Translations under genes and position numbers: made by a program
Notes under the pieces: generated by a model
What the model saw: only the letters and a program-made list of their open reading frames with translations
Databases searched by the model: none
What the model was told of the DNA's origin: nothing
NCBI RefSeq assembly: GCF_016464625.1
Contig: NZ_JAEAGO010000003.1
Coordinates: 310,001 to 374,000, forward strand
Source: Penaeicola halotolerans
GTDB taxonomy: Bacteria > Bacteroidota > Bacteroidia > Cytophagales > Cyclobacteriaceae
Direction of reading: 5' to 3'
DNA: 64,000 bases
In this document: one piece after another, positions 8,922-17,387 of the stretch
Layout: each line of letters opens with the position of its first letter
Numbering within the stretch: position 1 is the stretch's first letter

Positions 8922-10004
8922 TTAACTTTTAAATATTCTATAAGAGCGATAGCCTTGGAAAAGTTCAATTATTGAAACTCTGAAAATAGTATAAACTGGA
9001 ATCGCTAATATCATTCCTAGAACACCTGCTATCTTTGCTCCCACAAATATAATCACAAATATTTCTAACGGATGTGCTTTCACTGATTTTGAGAAAATTA
9101 ATGGTTGTAGCAACACATTATCCAGTAATTGTACAAAAGAGAAGACCGATACAATTTTGATCATCAACCAATAATACTCAGGTGTAGTCTCAAAACTAGC
9201 TGTAGATATCCCTACCAAGATACCAAACGTAGCCCCCAAAAGAGGTCCTGCATACGGGATCAAATTAGCCACAGCAGCAAAAACAGCGATCGTCAATGCA
9301 TACTCTACATTGAAGATCGTCAGCCCTAGACTAGCTACTGTAAAGATGGAGGACATCTGTATCAATAGTCCTACTAGGTAGTTGCTCAAAAGACGCTCTA
9401 CCTTGTGAAAGGTAGCCACGGACAACTCAAAATACGCATTAGGGACTAGGTTAATGATATTTCTGCGTAAAAGACCGTTTTCATATAAAAGAAAAAAAGT
9501 AATGAACAATATCGCCATCAGCGCAATCAAAAAGCTACTCGTAGTGTCTATGAGACTATTGATGAAGCCTTGAACACTCACCGTGCTTAGATTATTCACG
9601 AGCGTTTGTTTGAGACTATTGATCAAAAATCCTTTAGAATTATCCGTAAGCTGATTGTATATAAGGAAATCTTCTAAGCGCTCTACAGGCCCCATGATCA
9701 CCCCGTAGACATAGTCAGGATTGATCTCAGAGATCGTCTGTATCTGACTTCTAATCAGCGGGATGAAGAGCAACACTAAGAGAGATATCACACCAGAAAT
9801 GAGAAGAAAAGCGCATAAAATGGCAAGACCTCTAGGGATGTTCAATCCAAAAATCTGGAAATCATGGATCTTATTAGCTACAGGTCTTAGTATCGCTGCT
9901 AATACCAAAGAAAAAATGAAATAGAGCAGGATATTAGAAAAGTACCAGCTTAAGAAAATAAATACTGCTAAAAAGAGTAGCGTGTACAAAACAGCTTTTT
10001 TCAT
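8922..10004 (-). CDS. AI-2E family (PerM/YdiK-like) membrane permease
   Basis: Polytopic inner-membrane protein of 360 residues. The family pattern is clear: two N-terminal membrane helices, a long extracytoplasmic segment (about residues 75-150), then helices containing VASLGLTIFNVEYAL, AAVANLIPYAGPLLGA and the C-terminal LQPLIFSKSVKAHPLEI followed by GMILAIPV. The PYxGP and HP motifs are characteristic of the family. Members transport diverse substrates, including proposed AI-2 export and Na+/H+ exchange, so no substrate is assigned here. It is followed 7 bases later by ychF on the same strand. Confidence 0.9.
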   Translation of the reverse strand: MKKAVLYTLLFLAVFIFLSWYFSNILLYFIFSLVLAAILRPVANKIHDFQIFGLNIPRGLAILCAFLLISGVISLLVLLFIPLIRSQIQTISEINPDYVYGVIMGPVERLEDFLIYNQLTDNSKGFLINSLKQTLVNNLSTVSVQGFINSLIDTTSSFLIALMAILFITFFLLYENGLLRRNIINLVPNAYFELSVATFHKVERLLSNYLVGLLIQMSSIFTVASLGLTIFNVEYALTIAVFAAVANLIPYAGPLLGATFGILVGISTASFETTPEYYWLMIKIVSVFSFVQLLDNVLLQPLIFSKSVKAHPLEIFVIIFVGAKIAGVLGMILAIPVYTIFRVSIIELFQGYRSYRIFKS

Positions 10005-10036
10005 ACCTAAAAGTATGAAAATAACCGCGCGAAAAA

Positions 10037-10063
10037 AAAGCTTTTGATCAGATCAAAAGCTTT
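10037..10063 (-). terminator. Intrinsic terminator after the PUR-alpha-like gene
   Basis: Perfect 13-base arms (AAAGCTTTTGATC and its complement) around a single base. Read on the minus strand the hairpin is followed by a run of T (A8 on the plus strand at 10032-10039). It lies just after the stop of the 10074 gene and before the permease gene. Confidence 0.85.
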
Positions 10064-10073
10064 GGTCATTTCT

Positions 10074-10406
10074 CTATTCCCACTTCAAGTCATCTCCAAA
10101 TGCTGAAGAGTCTTCATCTATTCTATCAAATTGTGAAAAATCTACATCCGCCATCAAGTCATTTTTGACATGATCTATAGCCCCTTGTAGTGCTTCCAAA
10201 AACTTGTTAAAATCTTCCTTATATAAGAATATTTTATGCTTTTCGTACACAAAACTATCATCTCTCATCTTTCTCTTACTCTCAGTGATGGTGAGATAAT
10301 AGTCATTTGATCTTGTAGATTTCACATCAAAAAAATACGTTCTCTTCCCCGCTTTAATTCTTTGTGAATAAATTTCTAGTTTGTCTTGGTCTTTGTTGTC
10401 TTCCAC
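10074..10406 (-). CDS. PUR-alpha-like nucleic-acid-binding protein (DUF3276)
   Basis: Small single-stranded nucleic-acid-binding protein of the PUR family, in the same group as Borrelia BpuR. The core EIYSQRIKAGKRTYFFDVK continues into TRSNDYYLTITESKRK and FVYEKHKIFLYKEDFNKFLEAL, which is the conserved PUR repeat fold, followed by a short acidic tail ending DDLKWE. I placed the start at a GTG at 10404-10406, giving 110 residues and the usual short lead before EIYS. An upstream in-frame TTG at 10457 would add 17 residues with no family resemblance. It probably acts as a regulator binding RNA or ssDNA; its targets are unknown. Confidence 0.85.
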   Translation of the reverse strand: MEDNKDQDKLEIYSQRIKAGKRTYFFDVKSTRSNDYYLTITESKRKMRDDSFVYEKHKIFLYKEDFNKFLEALQGAIDHVKNDLMADVDFSQFDRIDEDSSAFGDDLKWE

Positions 10407-10543
10407 CGCCCTAATACTTGTTGATTGAAAATTCGTTTGGTTTAAATTATGAAACAAGTTAAACTATTTCTTAAAAAGAAAACAAGTAGACTAAGGCAAA
10501 TTTTATGAAAAAAGGATCATCAAGGACTTCCTAAGTATAAACT

Positions 10544-10572
10544 ACAAAAAAAGCCTAGTGAAAACCAGGCTT
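10544..10572 (-). terminator. Intrinsic terminator after the ferredoxin gene
   Basis: Arms AAGCCT and AGGCTT with a ten-base loop, preceded on the plus strand by A7, so that on the minus strand the hairpin is followed by T7. It is just beyond the ferredoxin stop codon. Confidence 0.75.
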
Positions 10573-10578
10573 GATATT

Positions 10579-10926
10579 TTATTCAGCGTGCATCCAGTCC
10601 TTTTTGGCTAGTAGCTCTTCTTCCGTCTCTCTAGCATCAGGGTCATCCACACAGCAGTCTACAGGGCAGACAGCCGCACACTGTGGCTCTTCGTGAAATC
10701 CCATACACTCAGTACACTTACCCGTTACGATGTAGTAAAACTCATCAGAATATGGCTCCTGAGGCTCATTGCCAGATACTACAGTACCATCTTCCATTTC
10801 CACTTCTTTCAAGTCTGTACCACCAGCCCAAGTCCATTCTATGCCACCTTCATAGATAGCGGTATTGGGACATTCTGGTTCGCATGCACCACAGTTGATG
10901 CATTCATCAGTAATCATTATAGCCAT
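10579..10926 (-). CDS. 2[4Fe-4S] ferredoxin, YfhL-like
   Basis: Small soluble electron carrier. Two cluster-binding motifs are visible: [12 protein letters not shown] near the N-terminus and [18 protein letters not shown] towards the C-terminus, the second with the wide spacing typical of YfhL/Alvin-type ferredoxins. About 45 residues, including an acidic [17 protein letters not shown] segment, separate the two motifs. The start is the ATG at 10924-10926 ([10 protein letters not shown], 115 residues). A good promoter lies at 10953-10983. It is divergent from a LuxC-like acyl-CoA reductase, a plausible redox partner by proximity only. Confidence 0.93.
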   Translation of the reverse strand: MAIMITDECINCGACEPECPNTAIYEGGIEWTWAGGTDLKEVEMEDGTVVSGNEPQEPYSDEFYYIVTGKCTECMGFHEEPQCAAVCPVDCCVDDPDARETEEELLAKKDWMHAE

Positions 10927-10952
10927 GATCGTATCGTTTCTAGTTATTAATT

Positions 10953-10983
10953 CAAAAGTAGCAATGAGATAACATAAAACCAA
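10953..10983 (-). promoter_or_regulatory. Bacteroidota-type promoter for the ferredoxin gene
   Basis: On the minus strand TTG (10981-10983) is followed after 20 bases by TACTTTTG (10953-10960), matching the TTG-N(17-23)-TAnnTTTG consensus. It would start transcription about 20 bases ahead of the ferredoxin ATG. Confidence 0.65.
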
Positions 10984-11100
10984 TGATAATGTTGTTATAC
11001 TAACTATTTTAGAATCAGTCTAAAGTTTTTAAAGCATGTAAACTCCAGCAATAATCAACTTAGCACATAGTCGAGATTTAGATTTATCGGCAGGCTATCT

Positions 11101-11108
11101 TATCTTTG
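11101..11108 (+). promoter_or_regulatory. Candidate -7 element for the acyl-CoA reductase gene
   Basis: TATCTTTG matches TAnnTTTG and ends 14 bases before the ATG at 11123. No TTG is present at the expected -33 distance, so this is a weaker match than the divergent ferredoxin promoter. Confidence 0.4.
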
Positions 11109-11122
11109 TCAAAAAACAAATC

Positions 11123-12133
11123 ATGACGCTTCAAGATCGCATCGCTGCCTTTGCTTCATTAGGAAAAAGACTTTCTCACATGGATGAGGAATCATTCGAA
11201 GAACTAGCTTGGCGTGTGCAAAACAATAATAATTGGTTTAGAAAAAGTGAATTGAAAGAGGCTATCAATGGCTTAATCTTCATGCTACAAGAAGATAAGC
11301 TTCAAAAATGGGTCTCAAACTATACATTAGCTATAAAATCACCCAAAGTAGTAGGTCTCATGATGGCTGGCAACATCCCTGCTGTAGGCTTCCATGATAT
11401 GCTCTCTATACTCATCGCTGGCCATCGACTCAAAGCCAAATTAAGCTCCACTGACACCATTCTTCCAGTTTACTTAATGGATGAATTGGTGAAAATAGAA
11501 CCTCGATTTGCTGCTCAATACCAATTTGCCGATATGCTCAAAGAGGTAGATGCTATCATTGCAACTGGAAGCGATAATTCTGCGAGGTACTTCGAATACT
11601 ATTTCAATAAATACCCTCACATCATCAGAAAAAACAGAAGTTCTGTAGCCATATTGACTGGCGCAGAAAGTACTGAGGAGCTAACAGCTTTAGGCAAAGA
11701 TATCTTTTTGTATTATGGACTTGGCTGTCGCAACGTATCAAAACTTTATCTAGCGAAGGATTTTCCTTTGCCTAGACTTTTAGATGCGCTAGCCTCTTAT
11801 GAACACATAGCTAATAACCATAAGTATAATAATAACTACGACTACAATAAATCCATCTATCTAGTCAATGGAGTCCCTCATCTGGACAACGGCTTCCTTT
11901 TACTCAAAGAAGATGAACATCTCGTCTCTCCTATTTCGGTAGTTTTCTACGAGTACTATGATGATCAAAATGACCTAGCTAATAAACTAGCCCTTCAAAA
12001 AGAAAAAATCCAATGTATCGTGGCTCAAAAGCCTAGTCCATTTACACAAACAGGCTTTGGTGAAGCACAAACACCCGAACTTTGGGATTATGCTGATGGT
12101 GTAGACACTTTGGTTTTTCTAGAAAATCTGTAA
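11123..12133 (+). CDS. LuxC-like acyl-CoA reductase
   Basis: Resembles the LuxC family of the aldehyde dehydrogenase superfamily, which reduces acyl-CoA or acyl groups to aldehydes with NADPH. The diagnostic part is the Rossmann segment VVGLMMAGNIPAVGFHDML (about residues 75-93), followed by ATGSDNSARYFEYYF and the active-site region LGKDIFLYYGLGCRNVSKLYL, which holds the likely catalytic cysteine in GLGCRNVS. Its 336 residues are shorter than Vibrio LuxC (about 480) but usual for Bacteroidota members. No luxAB is nearby, so a role in bioluminescence is excluded. It is followed after 1 base by a fatty-acid transporter gene, suggesting a fatty-acid-related operon. Confidence 0.85.
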   Translation: MTLQDRIAAFASLGKRLSHMDEESFEELAWRVQNNNNWFRKSELKEAINGLIFMLQEDKLQKWVSNYTLAIKSPKVVGLMMAGNIPAVGFHDMLSILIAGHRLKAKLSSTDTILPVYLMDELVKIEPRFAAQYQFADMLKEVDAIIATGSDNSARYFEYYFNKYPHIIRKNRSSVAILTGAESTEELTALGKDIFLYYGLGCRNVSKLYLAKDFPLPRLLDALASYEHIANNHKYNNNYDYNKSIYLVNGVPHLDNGFLLLKEDEHLVSPISVVFYEYYDDQNDLANKLALQKEKIQCIVAQKPSPFTQTGFGEAQTPELWDYADGVDTLVFLENL

Positions 12134-12134
12134 A

Positions 12135-13451
12135 ATGATGTCACTAAAGAAAATAAAACTAAGCTTCCCTGATCCATTTCAGATTGCGATAAGCCTTTCT
12201 TTAGTCACTTTTTTGCTCACCATTCTAATTACACGCCCAGTTGAAGTATCAACTATTGATTATAGCTATCAAGTCTTAAAATACTGGCAAAAAGGCTTCT
12301 GGGAATTGCTAGAGTTTACCATGCAGATGGTACTAATCCTGGTATTGGGACACGCGCTTGCGCTTTCACCAGTGATAGATCGTACACTTACCATCATCGC
12401 CAAAAGAATCCACTCCAATACCTCTGCTATACTCATTGTCGGCCTCTCAGCCTTGATTGCTGGCCTGCTCAATTGGGGTTTGGGATTAATCTTCGGTGCG
12501 ATTTTCACTAGAAAGATTGGTGAACAAGCAGTACGAAATAACTTCAAACTCAACTATCCCTTATTAGGTGCAGTAGCCTATACTTGCATGCTCGTCTGGC
12601 ATGGCGGATTTTCGGGATCTGCTCCACTCACAGTAGCTGCGCCAGATCACTTCTTAGCGTCAGAGATTGGAGTTATCAGTATAGACAAAACTTTGCTCAG
12701 TCCACTGAACATTACAGCTACTTTACTAATCCTAAGTATCTTACCAATAAGTATGTGGATATTGTCGAAAAGAAAGATCTCTTATGAAGATGAACCCACA
12801 CATTATCTAGGTTCTGTCAATATCAAAGAGGAGACAAGTCCTTCAAAAGCCTTTGGCGGAGTTATCTTGGGTACTATCATGCTGAGTTTAGCACTTTCAG
12901 ATTTATTTGTCCAAGGTGGTGGACTCGCCACGATCAATCTAAACTACGTTAACTTCATCCTGTTTGCAGTAGGTTTGATACTCCATCGGTCATTCAAAGA
13001 CTATATCCAAGCTGTACAAGAGGCCATCAGTGGTGCTACTGGAATTATTATCCAGTTCCCAATTTATGCAGGGATTATGGGGATCATGAAGTATTCTGGT
13101 TTACTAGCCATGATTGCAGGCTTTTTCATTGCTCACTCTACTGCGGAGAGTTTTCCGATACTAACTTTCTTTAGCGCTGCCTTGATCAATGTCTTTGTAC
13201 CTTCTGGTGGTGGACAATGGGCTATTCAAGGACCTATAGTGATCGATGCTGCTAAGCAACTTGGTGTCAACTATGAGCGTGTGATCATGGCATTATCCTA
13301 TGGTGATCAAGTGACTAATATGCTCCAACCCTTTTGGGCGCTACCATTACTAGCACTGACAAAAATCCCCGCAAAGAAACTTTTAACCTATACGATCCCG
13401 TTGATGATAGTGGGGATTTTAATATTTGTTTTAGTCCTTTGGCTGGCTTAA
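12135..13451 (+). CDS. Short-chain fatty acid transporter, AtoE family
   Basis: Polytopic inner-membrane protein of 438 residues resembling AtoE, which imports short-chain fatty acids such as acetoacetate or butyrate. Family landmarks are the N-terminal segment FPDPFQIAISLSLVTFLLT, LLNWGLGLIFGAIF, MLVWHGGFSGSAPL and the C-terminal VFVPSGGGQWAIQGPI followed by GDQVTNMLQPFWALPLL. About eleven hydrophobic segments can be picked out. Only one base separates its ATG from the stop of the acyl-CoA reductase gene, so the two are translationally close and probably share a transcript. Substrate is inferred from the family. Confidence 0.9.
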   Translation: MMSLKKIKLSFPDPFQIAISLSLVTFLLTILITRPVEVSTIDYSYQVLKYWQKGFWELLEFTMQMVLILVLGHALALSPVIDRTLTIIAKRIHSNTSAILIVGLSALIAGLLNWGLGLIFGAIFTRKIGEQAVRNNFKLNYPLLGAVAYTCMLVWHGGFSGSAPLTVAAPDHFLASEIGVISIDKTLLSPLNITATLLILSILPISMWILSKRKISYEDEPTHYLGSVNIKEETSPSKAFGGVILGTIMLSLALSDLFVQGGGLATINLNYVNFILFAVGLILHRSFKDYIQAVQEAISGATGIIIQFPIYAGIMGIMKYSGLLAMIAGFFIAHSTAESFPILTFFSAALINVFVPSGGGQWAIQGPIVIDAAKQLGVNYERVIMALSYGDQVTNMLQPFWALPLLALTKIPAKKLLTYTIPLMIVGILIFVLVLWLA

Positions 13452-13506
13452 AATCAGCTAATTAAATTCATTATAAATAAAGTTTTAAGACGCATCAAAA
13501 CTTCCC

Positions 13507-13532
13507 TTGTTAAGCCTAAAAGACTATATTTG
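13507..13532 (+). promoter_or_regulatory. Candidate promoter for aconitase
   Basis: TATATTTG at 13525-13532 fits TAnnTTTG. A TTG lies at 13507-13509, but the 15-base spacing is shorter than the usual 17-23. The element is 46 bases ahead of the ATG, which supports the downstream start for aconitase. Confidence 0.45.
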
Positions 13533-13578
13533 CGGCAGTTTCAATGTAGGTACACACAAACTAAAATTTTTCAATAAA

Positions 13579-15837
13579 ATGGCATTTGACATAGAAATGA
13601 TAAAAGCTGTTTATGCGCGCTTCCCAGAGCGTATCGAAGCAGCTAGAAAAGCAGTTGGTCGTCCTTTGACCCTGACAGAAAAAATCCTTTATGCACACTT
13701 AGATGGCGGAGCCGCTACAAAAGCGCACGAAAGAGGCAAGTCCTATGTGGATTTCAGACCTGATAGAGTTGCCATGCAAGATGCTACCGCTCAGATGGCA
13801 CTACTTCAGTTTATGCAAGCTGGTAGAAGCCAAGTAGCCGTACCTTCTACAGTTCACTGTGATCACTTGATCCAAGCTGAAGTAGGCGCCAGTGCAGATT
13901 TGACTAAAGCTAAAGATAAGAACAAAGAAGTATATGACTTCCTCTCTTCTGTTTCAAATAAATATGGAATAGGCTTCTGGAAACCAGGAGCGGGTATCAT
14001 CCACCAAGTAGTGCTTGAAAATTATGCATTCCCAGGCGGTATGATGATCGGTACAGACTCACACACTCCAAACGCTGGTGGTCTAGGAATGATCGCAATC
14101 GGTGTTGGTGGTGCTGACGCTTGTGACGTGATGGCAGGCCTTCCATGGGAGCTAAAATTCCCTAAACTAATCGGTGTAAAACTTACAGGTAAGCTATCTG
14201 GATGGACATCTGCCAAAGACGTGATCCTAAAAGTAGCTGGTATTCTCACTGTAAAAGGTGGTACTGGAGCTATCGTAGAGTACTTCGGTGAGGGCGCTCA
14301 GTCACTATCTGCTACTGGCAAAGGCACTATCTGTAACATGGGTGCTGAAATCGGAGCTACTACCTCTATCTTTGGATATGATGAAAAATCTGCTGCTTAC
14401 CTCAGAGGTACTGACAGATCAGACATCGCAGATCTAGCTAATACTATTAAAGAACATTTGACTGGAGATGCTGAAGTCTATGCGCAGCCTGAGAAGTATT
14501 TTGATCAAGTGATCGAGATCAACTTGTCAGAGCTTGAGCCACACATCAATGGTCCATTTACGCCAGACTTGGCTTGGCCTCTATCTAAATTTGCAGCTGC
14601 TGTCAAAGAGAATAACTGGCCTGCAAAACTTGATGTGGGATTGATCGGATCATGCACTAACTCTTCTTATGAAGACATCTCTAGAGCAGCTTCACTAGCA
14701 CAGCAAGCTGTAGACAAAAATCTAGTAGCTAAGTCTGAATATACTATTACTCCTGGATCTGAGCAAGTACGCTTCACCGTGGACAGAGATGGCTACTTAG
14801 ATACATTCGGTCAGATGGGTGGTGTGGTTCTGGCCAATGCTTGTGGACCATGTATCGGCCAGTGGGCAAGACACGGTGCTGATAAGCAGGAGAAAAACTC
14901 TATCATCACTTCTTTCAACAGAAACTTTGCTAAAAGAGCAGATGGTAATCCAAATACACATGCTTTCGTAGCATCTCCTGAGATTGTGACTGCATTGGCT
15001 ATCGCTGGTGACTTGACGTTCAATCCGATCACTGATACCCTTACCAATGAAAAAGGTGAGCAAGTAAAACTAGATGAGCCAGCTGGACTAGAGCTTCCTA
15101 CCAAAGGTTTTGCGGTGGAGGATGCTGGCTATCAAGCTCCAGCAGAAGATGGTTCTAAAGTTAACGTTATCGTAAGTCCAACTTCAGACAGATTGCAATT
15201 ATTAGATCCATTTAAGCCATGGGAAGGCACAGATCTGAAAGGTTTGAAACTCCTCATCAAAGCTAAGGGAAAATGTACGACTGACCATATTTCTATGGCT
15301 GGTCCATGGTTGAGATTTAGAGGTCACCTAGACAATATCTCTAATAACATGCTTATCGGTGCAGTCAATGCATTCAATGACGAGACTAATAAAGTGAAAA
15401 ACCAGTTGACTGGTACCTACGGTGAAGTACCAGCTACTCAGCGTGATTACAAGAAAAATGGTATTGGATCTATCGTAGTAGGAGATGAAAACTACGGTGA
15501 GGGATCTTCTAGAGAACATGCTGCCATGGAGCCTAGATTCCTTGGCGTGAGAGCTATCTTGGTGAAATCTTTTGCACGTATCCATGAGACCAACTTGAAG
15601 AAGCAAGGTATGCTAGCTTTGACTTTTGCTAATCCGGCTGACTATGATAAAATCCAAGAGGACGACAACATCGACATCTTAGGGTTGACTTCATTTGCTC
15701 CAGGTGTACCACTTACAGTGGTATTAAATCACAAGGATGGCTCTAAGGATGAGATCAAAGTGAATCATACTTACAATGAAGGTCAGATAGGCTGGTTCAA
15801 AGCAGGTTCTGCATTGAATCTGATCAATCAAGCTTAA
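13579..15837 (+). CDS. Aconitate hydratase, mitochondrial-type
   Basis: TCA-cycle enzyme that isomerises citrate to isocitrate with a [4Fe-4S] cluster. Cluster ligands are Cys359 in [10 protein letters not shown] and Cys422 and Cys425 in [10 protein letters not shown]. The C-terminal swivel domain carries [14 protein letters not shown] with the substrate-binding Ser/Arg. Starting at the ATG at 13579 ([12 protein letters not shown]) gives 752 residues, close to the mitochondrial-type enzyme and shorter than AcnA/IRP (about 890) or AcnB. A longer frame from a TTG at 13507 would cover the candidate promoter and was rejected. It is monocistronic, with a strong terminator behind it. Confidence 0.97.
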   Translation: MAFDIEMIKAVYARFPERIEAARKAVGRPLTLTEKILYAHLDGGAATKAHERGKSYVDFRPDRVAMQDATAQMALLQFMQAGRSQVAVPSTVHCDHLIQAEVGASADLTKAKDKNKEVYDFLSSVSNKYGIGFWKPGAGIIHQVVLENYAFPGGMMIGTDSHTPNAGGLGMIAIGVGGADACDVMAGLPWELKFPKLIGVKLTGKLSGWTSAKDVILKVAGILTVKGGTGAIVEYFGEGAQSLSATGKGTICNMGAEIGATTSIFGYDEKSAAYLRGTDRSDIADLANTIKEHLTGDAEVYAQPEKYFDQVIEINLSELEPHINGPFTPDLAWPLSKFAAAVKENNWPAKLDVGLIGSCTNSSYEDISRAASLAQQAVDKNLVAKSEYTITPGSEQVRFTVDRDGYLDTFGQMGGVVLANACGPCIGQWARHGADKQEKNSIITSFNRNFAKRADGNPNTHAFVASPEIVTALAIAGDLTFNPITDTLTNEKGEQVKLDEPAGLELPTKGFAVEDAGYQAPAEDGSKVNVIVSPTSDRLQLLDPFKPWEGTDLKGLKLLIKAKGKCTTDHISMAGPWLRFRGHLDNISNNMLIGAVNAFNDETNKVKNQLTGTYGEVPATQRDYKKNGIGSIVVGDENYGEGSSREHAAMEPRFLGVRAILVKSFARIHETNLKKQGMLALTFANPADYDKIQEDDNIDILGLTSFAPGVPLTVVLNHKDGSKDEIKVNHTYNEGQIGWFKAGSALNLINQA

Positions 15838-15856
15838 TCAAAAGTAACTTATATCA

Positions 15857-15888
15857 AGCCCTTCGTACATCCGAAGGGCTTTTTTTTA
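15857..15888 (+). terminator. Intrinsic terminator after aconitase
   Basis: Nine-base arms AGCCCTTCG and CGAAGGGCT enclose a six-base loop and are followed by a run of eight or more T. It starts 20 bases after the aconitase stop. Confidence 0.9.
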
Positions 15889-15944
15889 TAGCCATTTCTA
15901 AAAAATCAAATAACAATCTTTGAGTTTCAGCCGTTCTAAACCTT

Positions 15945-16544
15945 ATGAAACAATTCGTTTTTCTGTCAATATTTGTGATAGTAGCACTCACCTCAATACA
16001 GGTTAGTCTAGCCCAAGACGCACTTTCTCCCAAAGTAGAGAGAGAGGTGAGTATCAAACAAAGAGATGTGCCTCAGCCTGCTAAGGATTGGCTTGTAGAT
16101 ACTTTTGAGGATATCAAAAGACCAAATTGGTATAAAGAATTTAATGAAATCGGCTACTCGTATGAAGCTAAGTTCAAGTTAAAAAACCACTTCTATAGTG
16201 TGAAATTTGACTCGCTGGGTATCATACTAGATGTAGAAATCGAACTTAAACTGTCTGAACTCAGTGAGGAGCTCCAGTTAGCTTTAAAAGATTACTTCAC
16301 TGCTAACTATGAAACTTATCAAATCAATAAAATTCAAATCCAATACACTGGATTGCCTGATGACCTTGAAGACTTTTTCGATGAAGATGAAAAAGAGGGC
16401 ATAACCACTCGCTATGAAATAGAGTACCGAGGAAAAGTTGATAGTAATAAGGATGAAATATGGGAAGCTTTATTTACTGAGAAAGGAAAATTTATCCAAA
16501 AAAGAGTCATCAAGGTTTCTTCAACTGACAATCTGATTTTTTAG
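15945..16544 (+). CDS. Exported PepSY-like hypothetical protein
   Basis: A 199-residue protein with a clear Sec signal peptide (residues 1-23, ending SLAQ before DA). The mature part alternates short amphipathic helices and strands, with segments such as DVPQPAKDWLVDTF and YEAKFKLKNHFYSVKFDSLG. These resemble the tandem BLIP/PepSY-like domains of Bacteroidota periplasmic proteins. A strongly acidic patch DDLEDFFDEDEKEG lies near residue 145. The next gene starts 1 base after its stop, so it is co-transcribed with the DUF2490 protein. No activity can be assigned. Confidence 0.7.
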   Translation: MKQFVFLSIFVIVALTSIQVSLAQDALSPKVEREVSIKQRDVPQPAKDWLVDTFEDIKRPNWYKEFNEIGYSYEAKFKLKNHFYSVKFDSLGIILDVEIELKLSELSEELQLALKDYFTANYETYQINKIQIQYTGLPDDLEDFFDEDEKEGITTRYEIEYRGKVDSNKDEIWEALFTEKGKFIQKRVIKVSSTDNLIF

Positions 16545-16545
16545 C

Positions 16546-17226
16546 ATGCTAAAGTACTTTACGCTATTTCTACTTTTTCTGTGGGTAAGTCATGTACATG
16601 GTCAAAGCAGTAATCGCTTCTTTACAGGACCATTCGCAGAAGCAGCTATCACTAAGAAGCTGAAAAATGACAATAAGCTCAACTTTAAAATAGAAAATCA
16701 GCATGTCATGTTTGACAATAGAGAGCCAGATATCCTTCAGTTTGATCACTATCGAACTGACTTGATGGTTTTCTACGACTGGAGATTGACACCAACTTCG
16801 AGTGCAGCCATTGGTATTTTTAGACGGTTCCAAGACGGGGCTGATGGCAATAGAATCATCCAACAGTTTGCATTCCTCAACAGACTCCGTACGATCAGAC
16901 TAGCCCATAGACTCAGAACTGATCAAACTTATACAGATGGACAAGATATCGAGTGGCGACTTAGATATCGAGTAGCTACTGAAGTACCTCTAGATGGAGC
17001 TACACTCGATCCAGGAGAACTCTATTTAGTTATCTCGAATGAACCTATTTTCAGTTTGCAAAGCGGTGAGTTCAACATTGAAAATAGACTAATCTTTACC
17101 TTAGGTAAGTTATATCCTAATAATCATAAGCTTGAGTACTCGATAGACTATCGCACTGATGGCTTCTTTAATGACCAGTTTAGAACTCGGCTTTGGCCTA
17201 AAGTTGGATATTTTTATAGTTTTTAA
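16546..17226 (+). CDS. DUF2490 outer-membrane-like protein
   Basis: A 226-residue exported protein with a signal peptide ending VHGQ (about residue 19). The mature part is rich in alternating-polarity beta strands, and the segments FDHYRTDLMVFYDWRLT, GIFRRFQDGADGN and RLAHRLRTDQTYTDG, plus the final aromatic YSF, fit DUF2490, a predicted outer-membrane beta-barrel family common in Bacteroidota. It starts 1 base after the preceding PepSY-like gene, so the two are likely partners in the envelope. Function is unknown for the family. Confidence 0.75.
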   Translation: MLKYFTLFLLFLWVSHVHGQSSNRFFTGPFAEAAITKKLKNDNKLNFKIENQHVMFDNREPDILQFDHYRTDLMVFYDWRLTPTSSAAIGIFRRFQDGADGNRIIQQFAFLNRLRTIRLAHRLRTDQTYTDGQDIEWRLRYRVATEVPLDGATLDPGELYLVISNEPIFSLQSGEFNIENRLIFTLGKLYPNNHKLEYSIDYRTDGFFNDQFRTRLWPKVGYFYSF

Positions 17227-17387
17227 GGTTTTAGCGAAAGTCATAAAAACAATCTTTGTTATTATTTGGCGGCTTTGAAATTCATTTAGATTTCTGCTTT
17301 ATTTTTTTCTTCAATTAACTAATAATCAAATATTTCATACTATTTTGTGTGTGCTAAGGGAAGGACAAAAGACATGTCCAATGATGA

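Noticed and set aside
8316-8975. Long plus-strand frame of 219 codons opposite ychF
   Set aside because: It is Ser/Thr/Phe-rich, as antisense frames usually are, and lies entirely within the well-supported ychF gene and its upstream gap.
11123-13451. Bioluminescence-related lux genes
   Set aside because: Only the LuxC-like reductase fold is present; no luciferase or LuxD/LuxE genes occur here.
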